A stretch of 64,000 nucleotides of DNA from Mytilus galloprovincialis (GCF_965363235.1 NC_134847.1:49910805-49974804); one strand, 5' to 3'; counted from the first letter of the stretch, positions 11,106 to 21,575 are shown. The notes: generated by a model not told the origin, from the letters alone. Translations and numbers: made by a program.

Positions 11106-12657
11106 CCCACATAATACAAATACTAGGTTCAGTAAGCTGTCTTCAAATTGATCAGTTGATTGTTGCTTGTTAAGTTATTAACTGTCAGTGGTAATTACCT
11201 GTACATGTAGGATACTTAAACCAGGAACATATATATATATATATATATACTGTTCCCAGCTTAATTACTGATTATTTTTTATCATGAACAACATTGCATA
11301 CGATTTTTTTTTATTGGTACATTGTAATAGACAATAACAACATTGTTACATTTATCTGATCCTTCTAACTTTATGAATGAAGTAATGCCACATAAAATTG
11401 AAAAAAGGATATTACAATTTGTTATTAATTTAATAGTACATTGTAATATGTCTGCATAATATCAACTTATTTTTCTTCTTTGATTGGAATGCATATCATT
11501 TATACATGTATATTCCTGTTTCTTTTTTGTACATTAAAACAAATGAACTTAACTGATCTGTATACCATAAAATATCTAGGACCAGACATAGAAGACCCTG
11601 AAGTACATGTATGACTATCCTATTACAATTTGCATAATTACATGTTTCTACACAGAATGTCAGACAAAAAGTCATAGACAAAAATGAAAGTCACAGGACA
11701 AAATATCACAATTTAGTTTTGAGATTTTTTTTTTGGGTATTATTTGAATAAAAAAACAATAATTTTCATAAGCATTTTTGTATTTTCTTGAACTACAATG
11801 TATCCGATGTATAAACATGACACAAATGCATGATAAAGCAACTTGTAAAAAAATTTCATTTATGAAAAATCAAGTATGTAAGGGAAAAAATTATCAAAGT
11901 GGCTTGGTACTTATATAGCTTTATCATGTTTATGCATGGTGCAAAGTAATATACAATTTTGCATACTTTGTTTGATGAAGATTTGATCAATCTTCATTTA
12001 TCATGGGTTATAAACTATTTCCTAGCTGTAAAATGAATATTTACGTAATAAAAAGAAAAAAAATTCAAAAACAGCCATAATTCTTACAATTGAGCTGCGT
12101 GGGATAGAAATCGGCTTTATGCAAGTGCACATAGACATATACATGTATACAACTTTGATTAGTTTTCGGAAAACTTAACATGTTCAACTTCAAGTACAAA
12201 ATAAAAGATGAATTTTGGTCTGAGTTATAGGGTTCTTATCACAACTCAATTTTCAAAAATTTCCAGACTTTTGATTGAGATTTAATTTCAAGCCGAAATA
12301 GGATAACAGATATATTGATAGTCACTTGCATAAGGTCGATTTCTATCGAGTGGAGCCCATATATTGACATAATGATAAACAAATTATTTGTGCCTTTTTG
12401 CTCTGTGACTTTCTGTCTGCTTATAATATAATTACCATCTACATAATTAAAAAATCTTATTTATATAAATATCATTTTTTAAGATTTATAAAAATTTATA
12501 ATAAAAAAACAACCAAATGCATTAATAGAACAAAGAGATCTAGACAAGCTTACAATTATGAAAACAAAACATATTAACAGTATAAATTAATTTTTAAATC
12601 TTTAACAGAAACGTTCATTGCACATTGCTAATTGGAATATATTTCTGATAATCTTTA
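11106..12657. other. Gene-free AT-rich flank, probably includes NAPG 3' untranslated sequence
   Basis: It contains a (TA)n run at about 11229-11248 and, near 11660-11715, short AAAGTCAY repeats. No supported coding region. The part nearest 12657 lies just downstream of the NAPG stop codon on the minus strand and presumably holds its 3' untranslated region. I could not single out a poly(A) signal. Confidence 0.4.
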
Positions 12658-13602
12658 TCACGTAAGTCCTCCATCAAACTCATCCTCATCATCATCTATT
12701 TGAACCCTTGATTTTCCTTCTGTCTCTGAGACTGGTTTACCACTACCTTTCTTTCCTATGCCCCCTGGTATTACCATAGACTTGGCTAATTTAGCAAAAG
12801 CATTATCCATAAATTTAATGTAAGGTCTGGTTAAAACCTCTACAGCACTTTCCTCATCCCCATCATTATAAGCAGACAATAATTCATCAATAATCCCAGC
12901 TTCCTCGGAAGCTCCAAGTGTACCATGGCTCATCGATTGTTGAAAAAATTTCCCTGCTTCAACTGGATCCCCATTGTACAGGTAAACTAGAACTACACCA
13001 ACCATACATCTGTTAATCTTTGGAAAGTTCTCACTCTGAGCATGGAAATCAATTTCTTTCTTCAAAGCCTCTAATGCTTCTTCATACCGTTGTTCCTTAA
13101 TTAATAATAACGCTGATTTCCCGATAAATTCAGCACATCTTCTTGGATTATCTTCAAGCTCAGAAATATCACAAGCATTTCTGTACAATTCTGCTGCTTT
13201 AACAGGATGTGACAGTTCTACCGATTTTGCTGCTTTCTCTAAACATAATGCCGCTGTATCGGGAGTGCCATTCTCTTGGAACAACCTTGCTGCCTTGGTT
13301 AGCATATTGACACAATCCTCAATCTCCTTGTTTTCTTTAGCGATAAGTCCTGCTTGTTCATATGATTTTCCCGCATGGAATGGTGAATTCATTTTACACT
13401 GTATTTCTGCTGTTTTGACATATGCTTGTTTAGCTTCTGTTAACATCTTGGCATTTCTATAGCAAGTAGCTGCTTGAGTATACTCTGATGCGGCTCCATC
13501 TAAATCTGGAGTCCATTTCATAAAAGATGTCTTGAGACATTTTTCAGCTTTGCTTAAATGTTCTTGTGCTTCTTTTTGTCGTCTTTGTTTTGCATCGGTC
13601 AT
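12658..13602 (-). CDS. NAPG: Gamma-soluble NSF attachment protein (gamma-SNAP)
   Basis: Encodes 314 residues of gamma-SNAP, the adaptor that helps NSF act on SNARE complexes in vesicle traffic in the cytosol. The N-terminal half reads as the SNAP family's helical-hairpin (TPR-like) array: HLSKAEKCLKTSFMKW at 15-30, AASEYTQAATCYRNAK, AGKSYEQAGLIAKE, ENGTPDTAALCLEKA and HPVKAAELYRNA. The C-terminal part has KFMDNAFAKLAKSMVIPGG and ends in an acidic stretch and GGLT, like vertebrate gamma-SNAP (about 312 residues). The frame is open 38 codons further upstream, but those codons (MNWLTFFFF…) lie in an intron: TTTTATAG|G at 13617-13609 is a good acceptor seven bases before this ATG. The whole coding region is therefore one exon behind a 5' untranslated intron. 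The vertebrate gene is split into many exons, so this copy has lost introns or derives from a retrocopy. No internal damage is seen. Confidence 0.93.
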   Translation of the reverse strand: MTDAKQRRQKEAQEHLSKAEKCLKTSFMKWTPDLDGAASEYTQAATCYRNAKMLTEAKQAYVKTAEIQCKMNSPFHAGKSYEQAGLIAKENKEIEDCVNMLTKAARLFQENGTPDTAALCLEKAAKSVELSHPVKAAELYRNACDISELEDNPRRCAEFIGKSALLLIKEQRYEEALEALKKEIDFHAQSENFPKINRCMVGVVLVYLYNGDPVEAGKFFQQSMSHGTLGASEEAGIIDELLSAYNDGDEESAVEVLTRPYIKFMDNAFAKLAKSMVIPGGIGKKGSGKPVSETEGKSRVQIDDDEDEFDGGLT

Positions 13603-13622
13603 TTTTTTCCTATAAAATAAAT
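13603..13622 (-). other. Splice acceptor before the NAPG start codon
   Basis: On the minus strand a T-rich tract ends in TTTTATAG|GAAAAAA followed by the ATG of NAPG. The exon would start at 13609. The donor exon (5' untranslated) lies further right on the minus strand and was not identified. Confidence 0.6.
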
Positions 13623-13983
13623 AAACAAAAATAATATAAGCAATAAATGAATGAATGTACATGTGCAGTAAGTTACATGTACATGTATTAAAGAAAAAAA
13701 ATGTCAACCAATTCAAATGAAATTAAAAAAAGTCTGAATTGTGTCAATAAAAAATAAATAACAATAAATGTTATATCAGGAATGTATATGGCAGCATTTT
13801 TTCAAGGATGGTTGACTTTCTGAAATTGTTTATTATCTGACCCCTTATTTTATTGATTTAGTATTTACATTGTGTCATAGATCAAATTTATTTGTTCAGT
13901 GTATATTCACTTATTTGTTTTCATCATGTTCATATGTTTTTTGATTGAGTTATTAAGCAATTTCAATTTATATTTTATATTAG
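13623..13983. other. NAPG 5' intron sequence
   Basis: AT-rich sequence with ACATGTACATGTA at about 13674-13686. No other feature is recognised. Confidence 0.4.
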
Positions 13984-14400
13984 TATACTTCACCTCAAAA
14001 TGCCATATTTTGATTGGCTCATATGAGGGTGTTAATTTACTCTGTCACATATGGCTGAGCGGGTGAAAATTATTTTGAATGTTATCATTTCTTCCAGACC
14101 AATCAAAAATCGATAATTCAATTTTTGTTGTTTTTTCTTATGTCTGTAACCTTGTTATGTACGTCACGTCATAGAAAATACTTTTAAAATAAAATTAATC
14201 TGTAAAAGACAATAACGATATGATATGTAGGACATTCAGTATAATAAATTAAATAATACATAGCTGACAGGGTGATAGAGCAGATTGGTACCCCTCGTAA
14301 AGGCATTGTCAACCTTGGCTTTATCGCGGTTGAAAATGTTTTCTCTAGGTAACAATCTGCTCTATCACCCTCTCATCTATGTGTTATTTACATGTATATA
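13984..14400. mobile_element. MITE-like repeat, copy A
   Basis: It starts ATGCCATATTTTGATTGGCT and GAGGGTGTTAATTTACTCT. It contains GTCACGTCATAGAAAATACT and CATTCAGTATAATAAA, and ends in a stem: AGGGTGATAGAGCAGATTG (about 14269) pairs with CAATCTGCTCTATCACCCT (about 14355). Copy B at 23752-24925 has the same order of segments, with an insertion. Confidence 0.75.
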
Positions 14401-14479
14401 GTGTGTCTTTCTATGTTGTGATGTTACACTATTGTGTCAGGTAAGGGTGAAGGTTGGTACCTATGAAAAGGTTTAAACC

Positions 14480-14752
14480 TGCTGCATTTGTTTGCAACTG
14501 TCCTTAGTCTGGATGTGGTTCATAATTGTTTCTCGTTTTTTATTTACATTAGAATGTTGGTTTTCTTGTCCGAATGGTTTTACACTAGTTATTTTTTGGG
14601 GTCCTTTGTAGCTTGCTGTTTGGTGTGAGCTAAGGCTCTGTGTTGAAGACCTTACTATGAGCTATAATGGTTTACTTTTACATATATTGAGACTTGGATG
14701 GAGAGTTGTCTCATTGGCACTCATACCACGTACATCTTCTTATATCTACATG
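14480..14752 (-). repeat. 'GATGTGGTATGA' high-copy repeat, reverse copy
   Basis: The minus strand reads AAGATGTACGTGGTATGAGT, CCAATGAGACAACTCTCCAT, TCTTCAACACAGAGCC and AGCAAGCTACAAAGGACC. At least ten copies or fragments lie in this window. It has no ORF and no clear tRNA-type promoter; class unknown. Confidence 0.75.
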
Positions 14753-16421
14753 TATGTACATAAAAACAATATGAGAAACAACAACTGAATACTTCGAAAA
14801 GGCATATACAGAATGTGGCTGGTTATTCATATTAGTGATACAGTGTTCTCCCAAGAAATTCAATACAAGAGAAATTTGCTCATAATTTTTTTATAATCAC
14901 TTATACTGGCTTGACTGGAGTGTTAAACATTTTTATTTCTGAAATTGCTTGTTTCTGTGATTTAAAACAAAAGTATCTATATATGTGAAAACTTTCAATT
15001 TTTCAAAGCGGAATCACTTAAAAATGTGATTTTGAAATCACTTGCATATAAGACATATTACCCTAACTGGCCTCACTTATCATGCTTATTAGCCACAAGA
15101 AAAATTTAAGCAACAAGAAGAATCAAGTAGAAAAACAGTAACAACAAGAAAGTTTATCATGTTTATTTACTATTCAAGCAATAGATTTATAAAAAATGAA
15201 TCATCTGATTTAAACTAATAAAGGGTCCATAAAAATGGAGAAAATGGCAATTATTTTTTTTTAATAAAAGAAATGTGCATATTAACAGATTCTTTTTTGG
15301 CATTAATGATCATGATGATTGTATACATTGTATATACTGTTCATCGCAATAAGTCAGTCTGTTGTGCAGATTTACTGTATCTTTTATCATTATATAATCT
15401 AAGGGAGTTCATAATCAGTTTACATGTAAAACAACTCGAACAATTTTTTATGGGGTCAAATTAAAAGCTGGAGGAGGGTTACTTAAACATGTTAAATACT
15501 AATTCTGTGTAAACCTTGTTTAATCCTGTTTTGTTTACCAGTCCCTGGTTAACTAATTTTTAATACTCTAACATTTATAACTTTGACAAAGTAAACAGTT
15601 TTTTTTTTTATCTTAAATCATTTTGTCAACATGGTCAAGACAAAGACTCGTCCCAATAGATAAAAATCTATTTTTTGAATTTTTTGTTTAAATTCTGTTT
15701 CACATTCAAACTAAATCCTGAAATCTCTACGACATTTTGCTCATCATGCTCATTCCTGAAAATCCTGAACCTAAACAGTCAAGGGTCTCACTTAAATAAG
15801 TTATTAGAGAAAATAACATACATGTTATTATTGTGGGATAAATTATCAAAAAATATGAAATAACATATGTATGTTACATCATCGACAGTTTAGAAGGAAA
15901 CATGCTTTTCCAGTATGCAATGGTATGAGGATAAAATGAGTTCAAATTAAATAATATATTTATATATGGGTCTCTTAATTTGCACAATTTCATTTAAACT
16001 GCAGTTTATATCTTATCCAAACAATATTGCCTGTTCTGAACATGTTTCAAAAAAGCAAAATAATGCAAATCAAAAATTCTTCTAGTAAATGTTACCAACT
16101 ATCCTTGTAAGACATACAATCTAGACCAACAGCTAAGAACTTTAAAGTGTCAACAAAAATAATCTAAAAATGTTGGTTTTGGGCATTTTTTAAGTTGAAA
16201 CAGAAGTCATGGAAGTTATATGACATTGAAGCTTAAAAGTTGTAGAGTGCCTTTTGATCAAATTTTAAAGTATTTTTTAACACAGGGCATTGAAAATGTA
16301 CTTTTTCAACGTAAACAAATTAAAAAACTTGTGTGGATTCTTTCTTGTTAGTTGATTGCAAAATTATATATACACTTCTATTGCAAAAACCATATTTTTA
16401 TTATATGTATTTTGAATCATA
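14753..16421. other. Gene-free stretch upstream of the LINE ORF1
   Basis: Low-complexity AT-rich sequence. Open frames at 15273-15464 and 15675-15863 are short and not gene-like. The right end presumably includes the 5' untranslated part of the LINE copy that follows, but its start cannot be placed. Confidence 0.4.
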
Positions 16422-17412
16422 ATGTCGGACTACAAAGAATTCGATACCAAAACTATATCTATATTGAACTCTGTACTTGCTGTCGTGGCAGACCTCCAGA
16501 CACAATGCGGAAAGCTTGAGCGCGAAGTTACTAGGATATCGCAACTTGAGCGGAAATTAGATCTAATGGTAACACGAATAGAAAACGTAGAACAGAAATG
16601 CGAAATTGTGTTTAACCGAAATAAAATGATCGAAGAAAAGGAAAAACAAATGGGTACGGTTGTGCATAAAATTATAGATCGCTGGAAAGAAAATATGTCT
16701 AAAATATCATTGTTAGAGGAAGCAGAAAATGTTAAAGAAAACACATTCGATATGAAATGCGTCAATGAGCGATTGATTAATATTGAAAGCGATGTCGATG
16801 AGTTACAATGGAGATCAATGACTAACAATATCGTAATATCTGGAATAAAACAGGAGCCAAATGAGAATACAGAAAACATTGTAAGAAATTTTATCCGCAA
16901 AAATCTGGGAATAGGGGAAAATGTCAATTTGGTTTCTGTACATCGTTTTGGAAAACAAAGTCAAAATACTAGTATTCAAAGAATAATGACTAAATTTGTA
17001 TCTTTGAAAGATAAACAATTAGTTATGAGGAACTGTCACAAATTAAAGGGGACACATATTTCTGTCAGAGAACAATTTCCGGTAAAAATAGAAAAGAAGA
17101 GGAAAAAACTATATCCTATATTAAAGCAGGCAAAAAAAGACAGAAAGAAAGCTATTGATAAGAGATAAGCTGTTCATAGAAGGGGAATTATACGAACCAA
17201 GTGATGACAGTGAACCAATACACACAGATAACAAAGAAACGAAGAACAGAAACACTCAAAATATCGATGCAGATAAAAGTCCGTTCATTAATTCAACGCA
17301 ACCCAGTGATTTCTACCCATGGAAACAGAAAAATCAGAAGCGGAACAGAATTGATTCTGACGAACCTTATTCGTACAGCCTGGCCAATATTAAATCAATC
17401 CGAAGTGCATGA
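16422..17412 (+). pseudogene. L1/Tx1-type LINE ORF1 protein, one frameshift
   Basis: The first 248 residues (16422-17168) are an ORF1 protein of L1/Tx1-type LINEs, an RNA-binding chaperone of the retrotransposon particle. They run from a coiled coil (about residues 10-125, rich in heptad L/I with KLEREVTRISQLERKLDLM) into the RRM-like core (LQWRSMTNNIVISGIK, about 128-143; VSVHRFGK; KDKQLVMRNCHKLKGTHI) and the basic C-terminal domain (VREQFPVKIEKKRKKLYPIL). Around 17150-17160 the frame changes: the natural continuation RDKLFIEGELYEPSDD is in the next frame and stays open to 17412, ending YSYSLANIKSI. One indel therefore breaks an otherwise complete ~330-residue protein. No ORF2 follows; a 3' tail comes instead. 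Confidence 0.85.
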
Positions 17413-17650
17413 ACTCTATCAATAATCTATCTTAAAAATTTAACTCTACGCTAGTACTATCCTGAACTTGCTTCACAAAAACTGAAAACCTCTTTTTCGA
17501 TAAAAGGGTTGCGTTATTTTTTATTTGTAACATTTATTGACCAATGTATTATTTTGTATACTACATTTTGTTGCTCTTGTTGCACACAATGTGCCTGAGT
17601 GTATTAATAAACTTGTCTTGATGTAATTGATGTATAAAAAAAAATCAAAT
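17413..17650 (+). mobile_element. 3' tail of the ORF1-only LINE copy
   Basis: After the ORF1 stop come about 230 bases ending TTAATAAACTTGTCTTG and then an A-run at 17637-17645. A polyadenylation-like AATAAA plus an A-run so close to ORF1 means ORF2 is absent from this copy. Confidence 0.6.
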
Positions 17651-17760
17651 GACTAAAATAGACATAATGATTGATGGGGAATGAACTAATAAACAAATTA
17701 ACACAATGGTTTGTTATAATTGAAAGTTTCAAAATTTTAAAACTGTTTCAAGCCAATTCC

Positions 17761-17877
17761 TGATAAAAAAAAAAAGTGAACTAATCTAAATTGTTGACTA
17801 ATTACAAGATTCAAGCTTGAAATCTTGAATCTTGATAAAAAAAAAGTGAACTAATCTAAATTGTTGACTAATTACAG
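17761..17877. repeat. Short direct duplication around a palindrome
   Basis: AGTGAACTAATCTAAATTG, with the following TTGACTAATTACA, occurs at about 17776 and again at about 17846. Between the copies lies a near-palindrome centred on AAGCTT (AGATTCAAGCTTGAAATCTT). Confidence 0.75.
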
Positions 17878-17879
17878 AT

Positions 17880-19515
17880 GATTATTGGAAAACTTGTGAC
17901 ATGGGCTGGATGCCTTGTAAAATCAAACAGTGGACTAGCGTTTTTAGAAACTGGACACGTTTTAATAAAATGAATGATGATAGAGTAAATAAAAAAGTGT
18001 TTATATGGGGTAACACATGTAAAAAATTTTAAAAAATTGGCATTTTAGAGTAAAACATTTAAGTTTAAAGAACTTGATATGGAATATTTGTGCAATAGTG
18101 CTATTTTGAACAAGGATTTAGTTAAGAATATTGAAAATGTATGTTTTGCAAAATTTAAGGAAGAATGGTATGACAAGATTATTTCAGATGATAAAAATAA
18201 ATTACGTTCATATAGAATATTCAAAAATGTATATGGCATAGAAAATTATTTAATTTTTAATATACCAGGTAGATACAGGAGTGCTTTAGCAAAATTTAGA
18301 TGTGGTGTAGCACCCAACAGAATTGAAACTGATCGTTATCAGTCAGAGATATAACTCTATAGGGTTATTACAGAAAATAACTTGCGTGTGTTATTACAGA
18401 TACGTTTCCTTAAATTTTCTAAATCTGTAATAACATATGTTTGTTATTTGTAAAATTATTTAATCTATAGTGGACTCTAGGGAACTCTTGAGACTTTGCG
18501 CAGAAACTAAATGCATAGCCTTGCTAATTAATTTTTAAATGGAATTAATACATTTTTGATTAACCATGGTTAATCAATGAGACAAGGCTATTAAGGAATT
18601 AACTTAGCTGTGATAACAAGGCTTAGTTATTAAAGGAATGTAACTTATTATATAAGACACTTGGGAATTACTGAGAAACTTGCGCAGAACCTCATTACAT
18701 GCTCTGGTCATTATTTCTTACAATAAATTAAAATACATTGTAATTAAGCATGATTTATGTCTGAGCAAATGATTTGAAGTGATATAGAGAAGCTGTGATA
18801 ACACCCTTTAGTTATTACAGGCATATTTTTTCTGTAATAACATATAGGTGTACTATTCAAAATTGGAATACTATGAACTGTTACATCTTTCAATAGTTAA
18901 GTATACATAAAGACAATAGTAATATCAATAGAACTTGTATACATTTTAACTAAACTTATGAAGTATATTGTCCCTTTGAAACATGTAACATACGTATGTT
19001 ATCACATTTCTTTGATTTTTTAGTCCACAATAACAAATGTATGTTATTTTCCTGTAATAACCCTATAGAGTTATATCCCTGACTGGTTATGAGAATATTA
19101 ATATTGAAAATAGATTATGTTTTAACTGTACTGATGACGTTGAAGATGAATAACATGTTTTGTTAAACTGTCCTGTATACATTCAGATATTCGTAATGTT
19201 ATTTTTAACCATGCTAGTATTGTTGATGAGATTTTTTTACATATATATATATGTCCGATAATGAGATATTTATATTTCTTTTTACAAATGAAAATATGTT
19301 ATTTTATACTGCCAAAATCTGCTTTGAAATTTTAATAAAGCGAAAATGTATTTTATATTCATGATAGTTGACTTAAGTTGTATTTGTGTTATAATTTAAG
19401 AAAAATTGTTTTATAGTCTCTCATAACTCTTTATAGAGTGGCTCTTGTTGTTAATTTGTGTTTTAAAAAGCTGTATATTTTATATGTAACAAGTCATTGC
19501 AAGTGTTGAATAAAG
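17880..19515 (+). mobile_element. LINE 3' fragment, interrupted and decayed
   Basis: Translated pieces align with the C-terminal protein of the LINE at 59.35-60.07 kb: DMGWMPCKIKQW near 17905, KNWHFRVKHLSLKNL near 18030 (another frame), then an open block 18079-18339 with NKLRSYRIFKNVYG and PGRYRSALAKFRCGVAP. After a 746 bp insertion the match resumes at 19086 with ENINIENRLCFNC, a nonsense codon in DVEDE*HVLLNCP, a frameshifted stretch, and finally AKICFEILIKRKCILYS near 19305-19365. A 3' untranslated region with a short hairpin (ACTCT-TTAT-AGAGT, 19426-19439) and GAATAAAGTATTTGTCTTG ends near 19515. Reverse transcriptase and endonuclease are missing. Confidence 0.85.
18340..19085. mobile_element. 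746 bp DNA transposon (MITE) with ~40 bp TIRs and 5 bp TSD
   Basis: Left end CAGTCAGAGATATAACTC; reverse complement of right end CAGTCAGGGATATAACTC. Both continue TATAGGGTTATTACAG and AAAATAAC. GTTAT flanks it on both sides (18335-18339, 19086-19090). Removing element plus one GTTAT joins …ETDRY to ENINIENRLCFNC in phase, aligning residue for residue with the LINE protein at 59.6 kb (ETGRYEGKDVNERFCFNC). GTTATTACAG-like motifs recur inside in both orientations, and there is an imperfect ~180 bp internal duplication (GGGAACTCTTGAGA…TTGCGCAGAA near 18479 and 18662). No transposase ORF. CAG ends with a 5 bp duplication would fit hAT relatives known to make 5 bp duplications; the class is inference. 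Confidence 0.88.
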
Positions 19516-20499
19516 TATTTGTCTTGTCTTGGAAATTTGTCTTGGAAATTTATCAAGTTAATTATAGGCCATACTGGAATACCTTTTATATTCATATTTC
19601 ATTTTTTTTAAGATCTTGTTAATCCATTAATCATTTATCTTTCAGATATAATTTACAGAATCACTTTAAGTAATGTAGATCAAAAGTAATAGGCAATAAA
19701 AAAATCTATCATCTTTATATCAAACATCTAATATTTATACATTTGTATATCGAATTATGAGGTCAAATATTTGTCATGTTTGTATACTAAAATGTATATT
19801 GCAGGGTCAATATAATTATGTAAGACTGAGGTTGATAAGTAATGTGATCAAATTGATTGACAGTTTAGGTGGTGGGGCATTGTAATTAAAGGTCTACCTT
19901 GTCTTTGATTGTTTAGTGATAATGACAGTTGTCAATCATACTAGTATTGTATTAATACCCAATTACCTAATCAAAATGTTTTTAAAAAAAGCCTGCACAT
20001 CAACACACCTTTTAAAATAACATACATTCTTGAATGAACTGCTCCAATAGGATACCCATTTTTTGCAGTTTATATACATGTGTATTATGTGCACATACAT
20101 GAGAACCATGAAGGGAACTATATTTCAGTGTTAATACATTTAGTAACAGTAGCTAACCTTTCATGTTGTTAGGGAGGCCGGTGCCTTAGTAAAGATTTAG
20201 AACAAGTTCTAATCTTTCCAAAAACGTACATGTATGTGATATCAATATTTGAAAAATAAATATAATTTTTTTAATTTATATTATAAATATAATTATTAAA
20301 CACAAATCCTTATCTTAACCACCATAAAAGTACATGTATGCGTACTCCTACCCCCCTCTCTGTTGTAATCTTAAACGAACTATTATCATTTTCAAGTTCC
20401 CGTTCAAATTGATATGTTGCGATTCTTTTAATTTAAACATGAGTTCCTTACAGAGATGTTCATGTTGAATTACTAGGATATTTAAAATTAGATCATCAG
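19516..20499. other. Gene-free AT-rich stretch
   Basis: No ORF or recognised repeat beyond short AT-rich tracts and several TACATGTA words. It separates the LINE fragment from the next transposon. Confidence 0.4.
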
Positions 20500-20775
20500 C
20501 AGGGGTCACCACACTTCAAAATTATAGGGAGAAGTCACTTCTGCATGGCAGCCAAACAGGGAGAAGTGAAGACCCAACAGGGAGACTTCAGGGAGAAGTT
20601 TAGGCCCAACAGGGAGACCCACAGGGAGACTTCAGGTAAAATCTACAGATCACGTTTATACTTTTTATGAATAAAATTTTCTAAGAATCTATACCTTTTT
20701 GTTACTTTTCTAATCATTTTTGCATGACAATTGCTAAGGAAGTACATTTTGTAAGTCCTGGTGTGGTGACCCCTG
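20500..20775. mobile_element. 276 bp MITE with perfect 15 bp TIRs
   Basis: The left end CAGGGGTCACCACAC is the exact reverse complement of the right end GTGTGGTGACCCCTG. The interior holds about eight copies of a CAGGGAGA-type word between 20525 and 20635, some extended to CAGGGAGAAGT or CCCAACAGGGAGA. A clean target duplication was not found (ATCAG against TCCAG at the two sides). No ORF. Confidence 0.8.
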
Positions 20776-20783
20776 TCCAGTAG

Positions 20784-21409
20784 TTAAGGGCATACAATAC
20801 AGTTTTGAACCTGTATTTACAAGTTGATGGAAATTTGCATATAGGCTATTTTTTACCTGATTAAATCATATGTAATAAAAAATATACCTTCATGTGCTAC
20901 TTTTTGAGTAAAATGAGGTCGAAATTTTGTATATTTGCTCAAAATTCAAATTTGTGTCCGTATTTTCTTTTTCGAAAGAAAGACATAACTTTTTTGTTTT
21001 AAAAGATAAACACAAATTGTTTTTTGTTAAATAATTGGTAATTTCTGTATTTTATCAGTATCATTAAAAATTATGCAATTTTTATTCCAAAATAATTCTA
21101 TATTTATCAAATGTTCATAAATAGAGGAAAAAACATCATTTTTTGCTGCATGTTTATCAAAATTAAAAAAATTGCGCTATTTACAGTTTTATAAAATTTG
21201 GGTCACATAATCTCCTTGCAAAATGAAACAAATTGCTGTTTTAAAAAATAGGGGTCCATGCATTCGTTTTCAAATTAAATCAGTTTGAATGATAAAAATC
21301 AGTCGAAAAATGCATCTTTTCCCGATATGTCATAGTTTGACGTCGCGAAAATAACATTTTACATTAGCAACTTCATTACCTTCCCTGTAACTGTATCATA
21401 TGCCCTTAA
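20784..21409. mobile_element. 618 bp MITE flanked by TTAA
   Basis: The left inner end GGGCATACAATACAGTT and the reverse complement of the right end GGGCATATGATACAGTT form TIRs, directly bounded by TTAA at 20784-20787 and 21406-21409. TTAA duplication is the signature of piggyBac and Kolobok superfamilies; without a transposase the choice is open. The interior is AT-rich with no ORF. Confidence 0.82.
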
Positions 21410-21423
21410 ATGAATACTGGTAG

Positions 21424-21525
21424 TAGTCCAAATTATTATGACGTCTTGAAATGCTACAATTGTGTATTACAGGCAGGATTAAAAATTTAAAATAACCTTC
21501 CAAGACGTCATAATTATTTGGACTA
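21424..21525. mobile_element. 102 bp hairpin MITE, TAGTCCAAAT ends
   Basis: The left arm TAGTCCAAATTATTATGACG and the reverse complement of the right arm TAGTCCAAATAATTATGACG continue into TCTTG. Each arm carries a CRE-like TGACGTC. A diverged relative lies at 22725-22840. Confidence 0.75.
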
Positions 21526-21575
21526 GATGAATAGAGGTCTTTTGAATCTGGGACAATCATGACAATTATACTACT

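Noticed and set aside
13603..13716. 38-codon N-terminal extension of the NAPG frame
   Set aside because: It lies upstream of a strong splice acceptor, is rich in F, Y and I, and has no counterpart in gamma-SNAP proteins.
16430..16927. 165-codon minus-strand frame
   Set aside because: It is the antisense shadow of the LINE ORF1 coiled coil.
16422..19515. One continuous LINE with ORF1 and ORF2 C-terminus
   Set aside because: A polyadenylation-like tail and A-run separate the parts, and the RT family at 17.9 kb looks different from the L1/Tx1-type ORF1; an internal deletion is not fully excluded.
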